Part shown: positions 1 to 12,600 of the stretch, in pieces
Position numbering within the stretch: position 1 is the first letter of the stretch
How the letters are laid out: each line of letters starts with the position of its first letter
Assembly: GCA_028671895.1 (NCBI GenBank)
Contig: CM053795.1
Span: forward strand, 9,383,501 to 9,447,500
Direction: 5' to 3'
DNA from: Oenanthe sinensis
Taxonomy: Eukaryota; Streptophyta; Magnoliopsida; Apiales; Apiaceae
Length of the DNA: 64,000 bases
Program-made: the position numbers and the translations under genes
The notes under the pieces: model-generated
Seen by the model: the letters and a program-made list of their open reading frames with translations, nothing else
The model's database searches: none
Told to the model about the DNA's origin: nothing

Positions 1-2116
1 ACATTGAGAAAGATTGAAACAGCTGCTGGCCACGGCATAAAGGGAACTGACCATTCGGATGATTGTCGTTCACAAGGGACAATGTACTGGAAAATGGCAG
101 TGACTATGATCATGGAAACACCACACAGTACCATGCTCCAACTCTGTTGATTGAGTTTCCATAGTAAGGAGAGGGAAAGTGAGACGCATGAGAGTATGAA
201 GAGGAAGAGAAGAGTGTGCAGTGGAGGATTGTTGTTACTAATAACATAACGGCGATAGATTAGTGCATTTGCCACTAAATAGAACACCAAGAGTGTGCCA
301 ATGGAGATCATTTCAATAACAATGTTTAGTTCAGTGAAAAGTGCAATTGTTGCTTGACAAACTCCTGCATACCATCAAAATGTGTAGGACATTGTCAACT
401 TTAGCATGTACATATATATTGTATTGTAAGTTGCATTTTTTATTAATAAATATATGATTTCATGATACGGCTCAGTGCTCACCTAAGGTGATTGTTGCAT
501 TCAGTGGGGTGCCTGTTGAAGGATGAACCTTGGCAAACCAGGATGGCACAAGTCGCGCCCTTCCAATAACGCAAAGATACCTAGCTTGGCCAAGCATGGC
601 AACCAGGAGAGAAGCAACAATTCCTAGACTTGCGCCAGCTCCAACAACATTGCCTGCCCATTTCCAACCCTTTGTTTGGAAGGCGATTGAAAACGATGCA
701 CTAGCTGATATCTATGAATCATTTGAAGAATTCCTATTTATAAGGAAATTTTACAAACTTTTCATTTTCTTTATATTCCATAGACATTGTTAACAATATG
801 AGTTCACTGACCTTGCCATAAGGAACCATCATACATAATGCCAAAGCCATAAGACAGTAAAGAATGGAAACAATGAGAACTGAACCCACAATGCCCAATG
901 GAAGACTCTTTGAAGGGTTTTTAATCTCTTCTGCCAAGGTTGAAACCGAGTCATAGCCGATATAGCTGAAATAAACTATTGCAGCACCGTCTAGAACACC
1001 TTCGACGCCATAAGGAGCTAAACCTCCCGGCTTCACCAAGTTCTCAAAACTCCCATTGCAGAAACCAGCAATTATAATAAACCCGAAGAAGATCACATGG
1101 AAGACCGTCATCCCAAGGTTTATTATGGAGCTCTCCTTCGTACTACAGTTCAAATTAAGAAATATCAATTCGATCACCAGTTTCACAAGCTACTCTAACA
1201 AATTTTGTTAAGCATAAAAAATAATGCAGTTGTTATTTTAATGGTAATAACTCAGAAACTAAATCAGTACTAGAAATATCGTACATGTTATATTTATATC
1301 TCGCTAAGACAACTGATAGATGACCGGTACTATAACAACTACAAATATATTATGCAAGTAGCAAATTTCTCTATTAGTTAAAGTAAATCAAACCTGTGGC
1401 ATAGACAAAGAGTGAGAAGAAGGACTAGAACAACAGCTGGGAAGTCCAACATGTTGTAGCCTTTCACCAGTCCATTCACCTCAACTCGCCATGAGTTCGG
1501 ATCATTTTCTCCAAATACACAGCACAAATACTCCGTAAAACTTCTTGCTACAGCAGCATTTGAGAGAACATACTCCATCAATATATTTGCTCCAGCAAAA
1601 TACCCTACAAACTCTCCTGCACCATGATAAGATATTTTTTTAAAACACATAACACAGATCATATGCCAAATAATTAGAAAACCAATAATATAGTTCTATA
1701 TGAGTTCAGTTAAGCTTCATACCAAAGGTCACCCGTAGATAACTAAAGGCGCCACCGGCAACTGGAATCTGTACTGAGAATTCAGTATAGCACATGGAAG
1801 AAAGGAGAGCTGATACACCGGCAATAATATAGGATAAGAAAACAGAAGGACCAGAATTACTCCGGGCTACACGACCAGTTGTGACAAAAACTCCAGCACC
1901 AAGCATACCTCCAACACCAAGAGCTACCAAATCATACCACATGAGTTTTCTCTTCATATTTGCACCAGACCTTAGCCTCAACTGATTAAGTTCTTGGTCT
2001 GGTGTCCATGTAGCTAACATTCTCTTCCTAAGTCTATGAGGTGTTTTAGAGAGCGAATGAAGGTAACTGGAGAAAGATATATTTGAAGGTCTTGTTGGTT
2101 GATTAATGTCTTCCAT
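1..2116 (-). CDS. Cationic amino acid transporter, CAT6/7-like (3' end cut by window edge)
   Basis: Multi-pass importer of basic and other amino acids, APC superfamily, CAT family. Exons on the minus strand: 2116-1723, 1616-1394, 1142-812, 711-483 and 352 to beyond base 1; all junctions are GT-AG and the phases agree (1, 2, 0, 1). About 509 residues are visible; the family is near 570-640, so the last part lies outside the window. The start gives a cytosolic N-terminus with a CAT-type SxxxYxxSLSxTPxRL stretch, then the first membrane segment with the motif GVGGMLGAGVFVTTGR (residues about 67-82). Later blocks CYTEFSVQIPVAGGAFSYLR, YVLSNAAVARSFTEYL, VYFSYIGYDSVSTLAEEIKN (written here with the family's AA-VYFSYIGYD core) and MLGQARYLCVIGRARLVPSW are diagnostic of plant CATs. 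The N-terminus resembles Arabidopsis CAT6/7 more than CAT1/5 from memory. Member assignment is uncertain; family assignment is firm. Confidence 0.9.
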
Positions 2117-4774
2117 TTACTATGAATTTCAGCACATAAAATTTTGTATTTCATCATGCTCTTTTATATGCAGTGGGACTGGAGAGAATAATATTGCTAG
2201 GTTCCTAAAGTGATGTCCCTTGATGTTCTAAAATGACCAGGTTGTCCTTTAGGACTATAAACTGCCCATGATGTATTGTCACTCCCTCCCTCTTTACATA
2301 CATATCTTTTATTAGCACAAAGATTCCAATGGGGTTCTATAAGAAAGGAATGCCCTGAAAGTAATTGGTTAACAATAGAAAAGATGGTTCTGAAATGTTC
2401 TTGTCAGAGGAATCACAGGGATTATATGACTTTAATCCTTTGACGTTTCCTAGCCAAAACTTTAAAAAGATGTGGCAAGCATCCTATAAGCACCATTCAC
2501 AGCTCCTAAAGATTTGTTTCTAAGGTCAGTGCGAATATTTGAATTTAATGAAAAAATAAATGTTTCATGTGGTTCATTATGCCCGCGTCCTAAACTATAA
2601 GCCCTAAAGAAGTTATCTAAAAGTGTAATTAAGGTAGATGAATAAATATATATTGGCTTTAGTAGTTTATTAAGAATGACAATGTGCTTCCCATTGCTTC
2701 TTCTGTTGTAACAGTTTTCATCAGATTCACAAATGCATTTATACATATTAAGAATATTATCAACAGAAAATTGATTACTATTATGTTTCTAATTTCTGCT
2801 TGGACTATAAAATTAGGTGCATAAAGTCTTATGCACGTCAGCATGTGCAAATTTTGTGTGTTACACACGATCTTTTCTTTGCAGATGACTTCTTTATAAA
2901 CACCAAGTTCCAGCTCCAAGAAAAAATGTGTTCCTGTTCCATTTGCAGTCAGTAGTCATTATATCTGAAGCTTCCATAGGAGTATCTTTATATTATTGTG
3001 AAAGAAAATCTTATGATAGCAGTTGAAATATACACCTCTAGCTTGGTCTTTTCTTGTTAAGTAAATATATTCCATTTTTAATGAAGAATACTGAAGCTGC
3101 ATAAGCATAATCCTATATACTTCATATAAACATCCTAAGCTAACAGATCTATATATTATCAAGATTCCAACTTGGCAAAGTCAATTCCCCACCATAGGCA
3201 GGAAGGCATGAATATGATAAAGAGAGAACTAAGTTTTGCATACCAGGAATTTTCAAAGAAGGCATACCAGAACTTCATACAACAAAGCTAATCAAGTCTT
3301 GTTACACTGTATTTGAACTAATAAATCCACAGTATCCAATTATTATATATACAAATGGTAATTAATTTAATAAGAAATCAACAATTAAAATCATTCATTA
3401 AGATCTCATCATGTAGCCACTCTCTACTTTATGCAGGCATGATCTACCAATATGGACCTTTTTTTGGGTCTAGTAAAGCATAGGTAATTACAAGACATGT
3501 GCCTATTATTTGATCATTCTTTAGAATGCCTAAATATTTTAACTCCCTAAAGATTTGGCCATCATTGGTCCTTCGCTTTAAGTAAATAATTAGTCGTCCA
3601 AATAGATACTTAACTCTTCAGAAAGAAGGTAATGGGCAGGGTAATAGCAATTAACAAGATGAAAACAAACTGTATGAAAAGACAAGTGGGAGAGATAGTG
3701 GCAGAACATCAGCACCAACCAATGGCTTTGTCTACGCCACATTCAATATTTTCTCTGCTTTTAATATAAGTATAAAGTCAGAAAACCTTCTCTGGTAAGA
3801 ATAAAATCTAAACACTGTGATAGCCTCTGGGGGAGAGAGAAATAGAGTCTTCATTGGTTTGTAAGTTTGCTAATATTCCATGCCATTTTCATAATCATCC
3901 ACTCAGAATCATGACTTGGATATAGTTTCTTATAAATCTTATTCTCTTTAGTGAATTGTATAAGCATCAACCAATTGCAACAGAATATATGGTTGAGACT
4001 GAGTGGTCCTTAGTCCTCATTCTTTTAAATCTCTACGTGTCGAGATGGGATACTTTTATACCTTTTCGGTTGTGTTAATTTTTTTGTCAATATAAAAATG
4101 GTGTATATCTGATGCTGTTCTGCGTAAAATTTCCATACTTGTATGATTGTGTTAATAGATATCTCAAGCTAATCATGGTCTTAAAGTAATCAATGGGGTA
4201 ATGAACAGATGTGAAATCACTTAACATCAGTACTTATCTGTTTATATACTGTTTAAAACTACAAAGTACTCCCTTGACTAACGCTATCAGTGTTTGCCTA
4301 TCATCACCTTTATTAGAATCTTCTCTAATCAAAGATCCCCATCCAGATTGTTTCAGATCTTCCTCCACAAAGAAACTGAGACTTATTACTATCAGGAAGC
4401 TCATAACCTGAAAGACTTTAGTTCACAACTAGAGTTTGTCAAATTCCCATTTGTATATGTGTAGCAAAGCATAGGTGAAGCACCTAGTTGGGTCACAACT
4501 TATGTACTTGTTTAATATTAGGAGATTCTGAAATATTGGGTTGTGCTTCTGGTGGCAACATGCTATTGGGCAGTGATCCCACTCGAACCCATCTTCTTGG
4601 ACTCTCTCAAATTCGGTAAATGTTCGTTGATCAAATTATTTATCCTAATCAATGAATAGAAATAAGGAACCTAGATATTTTTTTCTTTTCTTTTTTCCAA
4701 ATGAAAACAGAAATCTTTTCGGCAACTTGCCATGGATAAGTAATTTATTAACTTTTATCTTTTAAGTATATTAA

Positions 4775-4800
4775 TATATATATGTGTGTGTGTGTGTGTT
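4775..4800. repeat. AT/GT dinucleotide microsatellite
   Basis: A short (AT)n run passes into (GT)n. It is a simple sequence repeat in spacer DNA with no visible function. Confidence 0.8.
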
Positions 4801-5005
4801 TACTATATGGTTCTAAAGTAAAGAGGAGTCTTACATTGCATAATAAAGTATAATTAAGCGGCATGTTTAGAGCCATTGAAATTGGATTTAAAAGGTATAA
4901 ACACAGGCTAAGCATGATCTTCAATGAGTTTAATAAGAAAAGAATAACGGGAGAGATTTTACTTTAATCTTTCAATGTAAATAGTATCTAAGTTGCACCG
5001 AACAG

Positions 5006-5150
5006 GAAAGCTAAGAAACAGTGTTAGCCTTTTTCTTTGGATCTTCCCAATTGAAGCACCAAAATTCTTTAGACCTTGTTTCATTTCTCAGCTCCTCTTC
5101 GACGATTTTCATTTCTAGAACAGATTCATGAAGTCTTTTAATACGTAATA
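5006..5150 (-). pseudogene. Possible orphan 3' exon with coiled-coil character
   Basis: Read on the minus strand, a frame opens after an AG near 5152 and runs about 47 codons to a TAG at 5006-5008. It begins LLRIKRLHESVLEMKIVEEE and ends with a lysine-rich stretch followed by ANTVS. The charge pattern and composition look protein-coding. No matching upstream exon was found between here and the CAT gene or UGLYAH. It may be the tail of a gene fragment carried by a repeat. I do not recognise the family; support is weak. Confidence 0.25.
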
Positions 5151-7364
5151 ACCTATGATACCGGGTATGTCTTCATGCATTCCTAGACAGAGGCTCAAGA
5201 GCATGAGCTGTAGGCAAAACTTATTCTTACTCCTAAAAGGTGTAAACTAATTCTGTAAAGATACCAACTTCGAAAGTCACTAAAGTTATAAAAAAACAAA
5301 ATGTAAAAACTTGAATTTTTTTTGACAAGTATGCAGATTCTGGATTTTTTGAGCAACAGAAAATCTACATCCAGCAACAAATATGGTCAGTGATAATGGT
5401 TATTACACAAATTGAGATTTAACATCTCTAGGACCTTCCGTTGAAGCTAGAATAAGCTTCATTTCATGGACCCATATTTAACCCAAGTAAAACTCATAGT
5501 GGTTTCCAGCCTAGGCGTGGTTTATGACACCCACATGAGTGACACTGATGTTGCTAAATACTATATTGGTTGTACTTGCAAAAATGGATTTTCATTCATT
5601 CTTTCAAGAAGCAAAAGCCATTTTGTATGGAAATTATTGCGTTGTATTTGGAATTATGTAGATACTTATATTATAAGAATTTATGCACTATACTCTCGTT
5701 TCATCTTACTTTTGAAGTGGAAGTTTTAATATTTCCTAATGTAAAAATCGGGAAGATGAGGCCAGATCGATGTCTGCGTTTAGAATCAGATTGTGGGATA
5801 GAAGTAGGGTTACTTATTTTTGATTTAGTAATTGAATCATCCTGCACTCATCTATAAAATTCTGGGCACAAGGTTGCTACTTTGTTAGTGTTTTGTATTA
5901 AGATCTTTGAAGAGGCATATTGGCCTAATTAGGATACATGCCTTCCCAGTATAAAAAAAGTTGCAACCTTTGAGAAGTCCAAAGCAAAAACATCCAAGAT
6001 AATGCAATAATTAGGCCTAAGCTTTCTAGTCATATGATATTTCAGGTTGTGTGTTTTTATGATTGCTTTTGATTCATCATATTATAAGAAAGATGAAAGA
6101 AAATCTAATCACTTAAGATGGTCTGCCATATAGTTTGAGCAATCAATCATCTATGATATGAAAACAATACCCTTTCAATAGTTTTAGTCTTGATCTACAG
6201 ACAAGTAAATCTTTTCTGCATTTCATATTTCATACATACGAAAAAAGAAGAAGAGGATTTTCTGTGTCTATAACTTAAAACTGTCCCTATTCAGATAGGT
6301 AAAAATAAAGTCAATTCGCAGAAATATCCAAGGAAGCTAAAAGGGTTCTTGAAACGAAAGGAAAAAAGAAAAATAAATACCACAATCCGGGGGAGGACCC
6401 TAAAAAATATCACATATAGTACGATATAGCATTTGGAAAATAGATATCACGTATGAATATATATGTGACTCCCAAAATAGATTCGAAAGTATGAATGCGT
6501 AAATATGTTTGATGTGCATTGCTAGCATGTCCCAAATTTTGAGCCTTTATCTTGGATCTGATGTGTATTACCAGTGTCCCAAATTTTGAGCCTTTATCTA
6601 AAACTGTGGTATTTTAAACATCTTTTTCGTAATTATTATGATATTTTGGACCCTCACCTAGAAATCATGCAATACCAGAAGCCAAAAACCAATTGAGGTT
6701 GAAGTTAAAATAAGATAAAGAACAAAACAATCAACATCATTACCAGGGTACATTTGCCGCCATCCACCAGAACTAAAGTCATAAACTTTTAATGACAGAA
6801 TGACTTCGATTATATCCCCTGACAAAAGAACTTTAACTTTCTTAAATTTGTTACTATAACATTCCCAGAGGAGAAAAACCATCAAGTGCAAGCTTTTTCA
6901 TTTTCCTCTGAGCTGGCCCATGTACTCTCCACATCGATCATTATGCTTTCAAAGCAAAGGTTGTTTATTAATAATTTAACCTCCCAGATTTTGTGTTTAT
7001 GATGGGTGTTGGATTTGAAACTAACTGTTGCATAATATAACACAAACTCTGATAGTTTTCTTTACACAAAACATAATGATACAATACCAAACATAACCTA
7101 TCTTAAATAGTGGAAATTATAACCACCACAATAACTACTAATTCAAATCATACTAATCCTAAATATAAGGTTTGCAGTTGCAACTTCCCCACATATTCTA
7201 TCTTATTTAAAAATACTTAACTTCTAACAACAAGTCACATGCCACTTGAACTAAATAAACACACTTCACACATAATAGTTTGCAGCAGCTAAGGCATATG
7301 TTAACACTCCCCCTTGCCGTTGATGCTGCAAACTCCAACTTATGCCACATGATGGATTCAAATT

Positions 7365-7460
7365 TATATGATTGTACCAGGCCTTTGGTGCATGTGTAAG
7401 ACCATACAAAACTTTCTTAACTGGTACACCTTTCTTTCCTTGACCTTGAACAAGAATGCC
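7365..7460 (-). pseudogene. Ty1/copia reverse transcriptase fragment
   Basis: On the minus strand this stretch reads KKVLYGLTHAPKAWYNHI, a clear match to the copia reverse transcriptase block K-LYGLKQAPRAWY. A less certain QGQGKKGVPV stretch lies just upstream in the same frame. No flanking RT, integrase or LTR could be followed, so it is an old truncated copy. A CT-rich segment at 7302-7316 just downstream on the minus strand could belong to the same relic. Confidence 0.6.
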
Positions 7461-8587
7461 AATGATGAGAGGCCTGTAAATGGTGAACAGAACGGACTGG
7501 CCTATATGACATTGGCGTAGTCATTGTCCACAGCCCACAGGTGGCAACTTTAAAGGGTTATTTGTGCAAATCCAGCATCAGTTGCACATGTCAAAAGTGA
7601 TTAGTGATGCATGCATCCATACTAATCAACAGGTAGGATATATAGCCAAGCAATTAATTGGTTCAAACTGTACCTACATTACCCTGATTGCGAGTTGAAC
7701 ATGCATATTGGTTCAAGTGACGGATGCCGTTTTAATTATGATTCTTGGATATGAATCCAGAATTGGACACCTTGGTGCGTAGATTTGACGTGAAAGCTTA
7801 ACAAATGTAAGAATATATAAAATCATAATTTATTGTGTATTATAAAAATAGTGTCTACTACCGGTAAATGACAATTGACTAAATATGTGAAATTTAAAGC
7901 ATAAAATAAATGGATAACATTAAAAAAAAAGGGTCATTAAATTACTTTGCTCTATGTACACAAGGCGTCAGTGGAACTTAAATTCATTTGAACAACATTT
8001 CTGCAAGTTGAAGTGTATAGTTTCATGAACTGGACTCGTCACGTTCTAGGACAATAGTAGAACTGCACATTACCAGATATGTTAGGTCTGTAATCTATTT
8101 CGTAAAAAACTGCACAAATCTAGTTAAACATCTTTGTGACAAATGACAGTTGTTGGTGCTAGTGAACAGAACACTTCAACTCAACTTGCTTCATCTTTTG
8201 TTTTTACCCCATAATTTGTATGTCTGTCATTTTCTATCTGGATAAGGAAATCTGACATGATATCCATCCGGACAAGCCGAAAACATTCTGGCATATCAAA
8301 GTCTTTAACCGTTGAGTTTGGAAGGACAGTAATTCCAATATGTCTTGTCTTCTGAATATACGAGTAGAATGTAGCTACCATGAAATTGACACTAATACAT
8401 ATAACATACTCCACATCTAATATCTCATAAATTCATGTGGTTTCCATATGTTTCTGTTTTATATGAATGACTGATAAATATACTGTTGTGCACGAATTAT
8501 TTCCACTTCAAACAGATGTATTACCTCCATATGAAAAACATGCAATTTATTGAAGTAAAATGCTCATCCTGTTTCTTTTTTTGAGTT

Positions 8588-8602
8588 GGGGGGGGGGGGG
8601 GG
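8588..8602. repeat. Homopolymer G run
   Basis: An uninterrupted G run of about 14 bases. Such runs are common at plant miniature-element ends and are prone to length errors; nothing else in the flanks identifies an element. Confidence 0.7.
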
Positions 8603-9197
8603 TATATTGATCAATTATAGGACCCTATAACAGTGACTCGGTGAGGGGCATTATATGATATACTTGCATTGGGCCAAGAAGATAAGCATAGAAGGGGAAG
8701 TTTGTGTCAGCTTCATGCCCACTAGTGATAACTTTATAAAAGTAGCAGTTTCAAGAAAACAAATGACCATAAAAAAGGCACTTTGGACAGAAGTATACAG
8801 ACAATATGCATAAATGAAATTCTCCTCCGGAAAAAGACATGGAAACAAGCATCCACCAGAAGATCAAACTAATACACCGTACATGTTAGGTAAAGAGTGG
8901 TGTTAACTGGATGCGAGTTGATTCTCGTTTATTGTTAATTCACAGAATCTCCCTCGACCATAGTAATGAAAAACATAGACGCATACCAATTTATATACTA
9001 AAAGAAATAGACAATTTGAACATTATTTGTAGCTTTCATACAAGTAGACTGCAAAAGGCAGTTGGTTTACTGTCGAACTTGGTTACATTTAAGGTTTATT
9101 TAGTTTACAGACCAGGGCAGGAAGGTTCACTTTGCAGAAACTGTTGATCTAGAATTAGATTGTTGTCATCCATCAACTTGATCTTCATCGCATCTGA

Positions 9198-9580
9198 TTA
9201 GAGTGGATTCCTGTTTACATCCTTGTACAGTAGATAACGTGAACGCGTCTTGCCAAGTGCAGCATACCTGCACAGATTCAGCTGGCATCAATATTGAATA
9301 CGAGCAAGAAACACAGGAAACATGCAACAACCTTTTGAAATTGTACTTACCATTGAGGCACAAATGGTGCCATCCAGATTGCATCGCCAGCTTGAACTGG
9401 GTACCTGTTTATAAAGAGCAATATTTCGTTACTTATGTGTTCACACCAATTGCAGTCAGCTATCTAGCTCATATTATGAGCATTGACAGAGCTTTATCAC
9501 TTCGAGGGAAAGCCATGACCAGCCATTTATATGTTCGTTCCATTCAAAGAGAAACTACAAGAACATACATTCAACATAGG

Positions 9581-9639
<59 letters not shown>

Positions 9640-12600
9640 ATGGATCAAAAACTAGATTGTATTTAGTGCTAGGGTACCGCTCTCGTGTTTCGTGACTCAA
9701 TCTGTCCTCACGAGATGGTTACGTACATTTACCGTAGCAAAGGATCAAGTCAAAAAACGTAGTTCAGATGTGTGGAGAGTTTAAGAATTAGATTAGGTTT
9801 AAGAACCTTGATGGGCAAGCCACCGCCTTTTTGGTGGACGTTTCCTTACTTGAACGGTGTTTCTAGATCCCTCTTCACGGAAATCAATTTCTGTGTGGGC
9901 TTTGGTGATCCAGGGTGTCCGTTCACGAGTGATGGGCCTCTGGCCATGGGCTGTTTAATTAGCCCTAATATTAATTGCGAAATTAATATTTATAAAGGCC
10001 TCATTAATGGGCCTCTTAAATGGATCACAATGTGTCTAATTAATACAACATTAATTATGTCATTAGGGTTATTTTTAGCTCATATCATATATATATATAT
10101 ATATATATACAGGTTTTTGCTCAAATGAGAATCAATGTTAAAATGAGATATGAGATTTAATCCTAGCCACCATTCATTTAAAAATCATCACCCTCATCTC
10201 CAACCACTACCGCATCCCCCTCCTCCCCGTATAAACTCCAACCACCACCCACCGAAAACCCGGCCTCTGCCATCAGCCTCTGATTAATTGTAGCTTTATC
10301 CGCTCTTGGCATTGAAGCTTTCTTCCATGGAGGGTACGCCCTGGGGTGAAGTTCTTTGAAAACAGAAAGAGAACTGACGACATAGGTTACTTTAGTTCGT
10401 CATGCCCATGCAATCGAAAGACGAAGAGGATGAAATCAAAACATGCTCCAATATTTCTTTCACACCAACAACCTCCTTCCACAACCTTCATCTTCGATCA
10501 ATCTTTTTCACCATGTCACGCCTGGACCCTAACCTTCGACCACGACAACTCCGATTAGATCTTACGCCTCCGACCGTCACCAACTCACCATCATTAATTC
10601 CGGCACTCCATCCTCCACCCTCCCCCACAAAAACACACATCTTATATCCTTCTTCTATGACGACTCTTAAAGATACTCCATGATCAAACTCCGACAAAAC
10701 TCCAACAACCATTAGATCTGTAAAAAATTCAGGTTCCCTACATAGATTCAAATCCTGTCGGTGGTGATTTTCTAGAAATTCTGGTGATTTTTGGTGATTT
10801 TCTAGAAATTCTGGTGTGATTTCGATTGGATTTATGGTGATTTCGAGTTGTATTCAGTGATTATCGGTCTATAGATGATTTGGATGGTGGTGGTGGCGTC
10901 AACGGTAAGAGTAGTGATTACCGGTGGTTGTGGAGATTTTTATTTCGATGTGTAGATTTACATTTAAATTTGGTGATTTTCGGGCTTGATGTTGGTGAAT
11001 ACGTAGCGGTGGTCAGAGGCGGTGGTGGTGTGGTGGTTTGTGTTGGTTTGACTACGATGATTTTCGGTGATTTTCGTAAACTGCTTGTGATTTTCGGGTG
11101 ATTATTGGTAGTAGCCGGAGGTGGCCGGAAGTGAAGCTGGTTGGTGATTGATGGAGGTTGGAGTAGGTAGATGATGATATTAGAAGATTAAAATGGAGTA
11201 GGTGGATTGTGGTGATTTTCTGGTGATTATTGACAGTCGTCGGAGGTGGAGGTCGCCGGAAATAGAGGTCGCGGGAAATGGAGGTTATGGAGGTCGCGGG
11301 AAATGGAGGTAGTGGGTGCGTGGAGGTGGCTAGGATTAGATCTCATATCTCACAATAGTGGGATTCTCATTTGAGCAACACCCTATATATATATATTCTA
11401 ATTGACCTCTTCCGTTATATATCGTTGGAACTCTATCATCCATAATAGTGAATTTTTGTTATGTAGTGTGTTACATGTTTAAATGTTTTAGACCTTCTGT
11501 AATAAAAGAAGCATGCCAATCAAACACTTCTGAACATTACTTGTGACGAATCACTTACCAATTATCACCTAGGCGATAAATGCCTTGTCCCTCTAATAGC
11601 AACAAGCCATGCTGATTATAGTGGACCTCCTGGAGAAAATAGAGCATATTATTCAGATGATATCACTTACCTGCTAACTGCTTCTAGCGGTAACTAGATA
11701 ACATACTACAAAACCATGGAAATCAGTAATTACTTGGCATACCTACTCTAAATGCTCTTTGGGTACTAACTATTGCAATAAGCAAAAGCAGGAAAGGGGA
11801 ACTCATATACTTTAGACTTGACAAATGACAATACACAAAACTTAGAGCATTCAAAAGTGTTTTCTTACATCAACTTCATAAAGGAGGCATACTAAGAAAC
11901 TATTTCCATTCATAATTTCCGGAACTGTTCGAAGCATACTACTCTTTCCAAAGTGCACATAAATTAGTAAGCAAAACAAGTGAATATATTGTGATACTTT
12001 ATTTGCAAGCTTGAATGATATCTCGCAACTAATTGTAATATCACATACTTAAAAATCCTTCTCTCTATTAGTTATAAACCACAATTAACAATATGAATAC
12101 CAGAGTTGTTAGTAGTTGTAACGGTTACATTATATACTTACCTTCACATTTAGAAACTCTCCAGGTTGAAAATCCATGATCTGCATACAAAGAAAATAAA
12201 GAAGTAAATGACCAAACTGTATTCTTGATAATTAACTAGGTACCACTGTACCAAATCCGATGTAAAAGTAAAGATATGATAATAGTCTCAGAATCTCAGC
12301 TGTTAACGTGGTATCATTCGGTGAATTAAAAAAAACTTTGAACATACTCAAGCAGGTAATCAGTCTCTAGATCTCGATTTCAGAAACAGAGAAGTTGATA
12401 TTTTATGGCTTAAGCCTTAAGATTGAAGAGATTTTATTATATTTGCAACTTAGGAAAACTGTCATTATTTTGCTATAAAAATTCTGGACTAAGGGATGGC
12501 TCACATGGATATTGAAGTCGTAAGACATAGATGTGGGAAGAAGCTTCCGGAGCTCAAAAATCTGACAACAAAAATTCCAAATTTTAATATCAGAAGTGCA

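Larger units (their letters stand above)
2117..9197. other. Spacer between the CAT and UGLYAH genes
   Basis: About 7 kb with no supportable complete gene. It holds the promoter side of the CAT gene (2117-2500), a possible orphan 3' exon (5006-5150), a decayed copia reverse transcriptase scrap near 7365-7460, a GT microsatellite near 4780-4800 and a G-run at 8588-8602. Open frames of 60-95 codons occur on both strands, but none shows a recognisable domain or a splice-consistent continuation. Confidence 0.6.
10110..11384. mobile_element. 1.27-kb non-autonomous TIR element inside UGLYAH intron 11
   Basis: Imperfect terminal inverted repeats of about 55 bp. The left end holds TTGCTCAAATGAGAATC followed by GAGATATGAGAT and TAATCCTAGCCACC; the right end, reverse-complemented, reads TTGCTCAAATGAGAATC, GAGATATGAGAT and TAATCCTAGCCACC. 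The flanks are AT dinucleotide tracts (10083-10109 and 11385-11396), so the element appears inserted in a TA microsatellite and a TA target duplication cannot be proved. The left half is C-rich and the right half G-rich, a foldback-like composition. No transposase frame is present. Internal tandem repeats lie at 10763-10815 and 11240-11315. Superfamily is unresolved (Mariner-like by TA, or Mutator-like by TIR length). Confidence 0.82.

Noticed and set aside
6658..6891. 77-codon minus-strand frame
   Set aside because: It has a pseudo donor after VYDFSSGGWRQMYPG but no upstream or downstream partner exon and no recognised domain.
9203..9655. 150-codon open frame on the plus strand
   Set aside because: It is antisense to UGLYAH exons 12 and 13 and extends into the AT microsatellite; the minus-strand exons are clearly the coding sense.
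10346..11101. Several 70-90 codon frames inside the TIR element
   Set aside because: They arise from the C-rich and G-rich halves of the element, show Pro/Thr or Gly/Val bias and no domain; no transposase motif was found.
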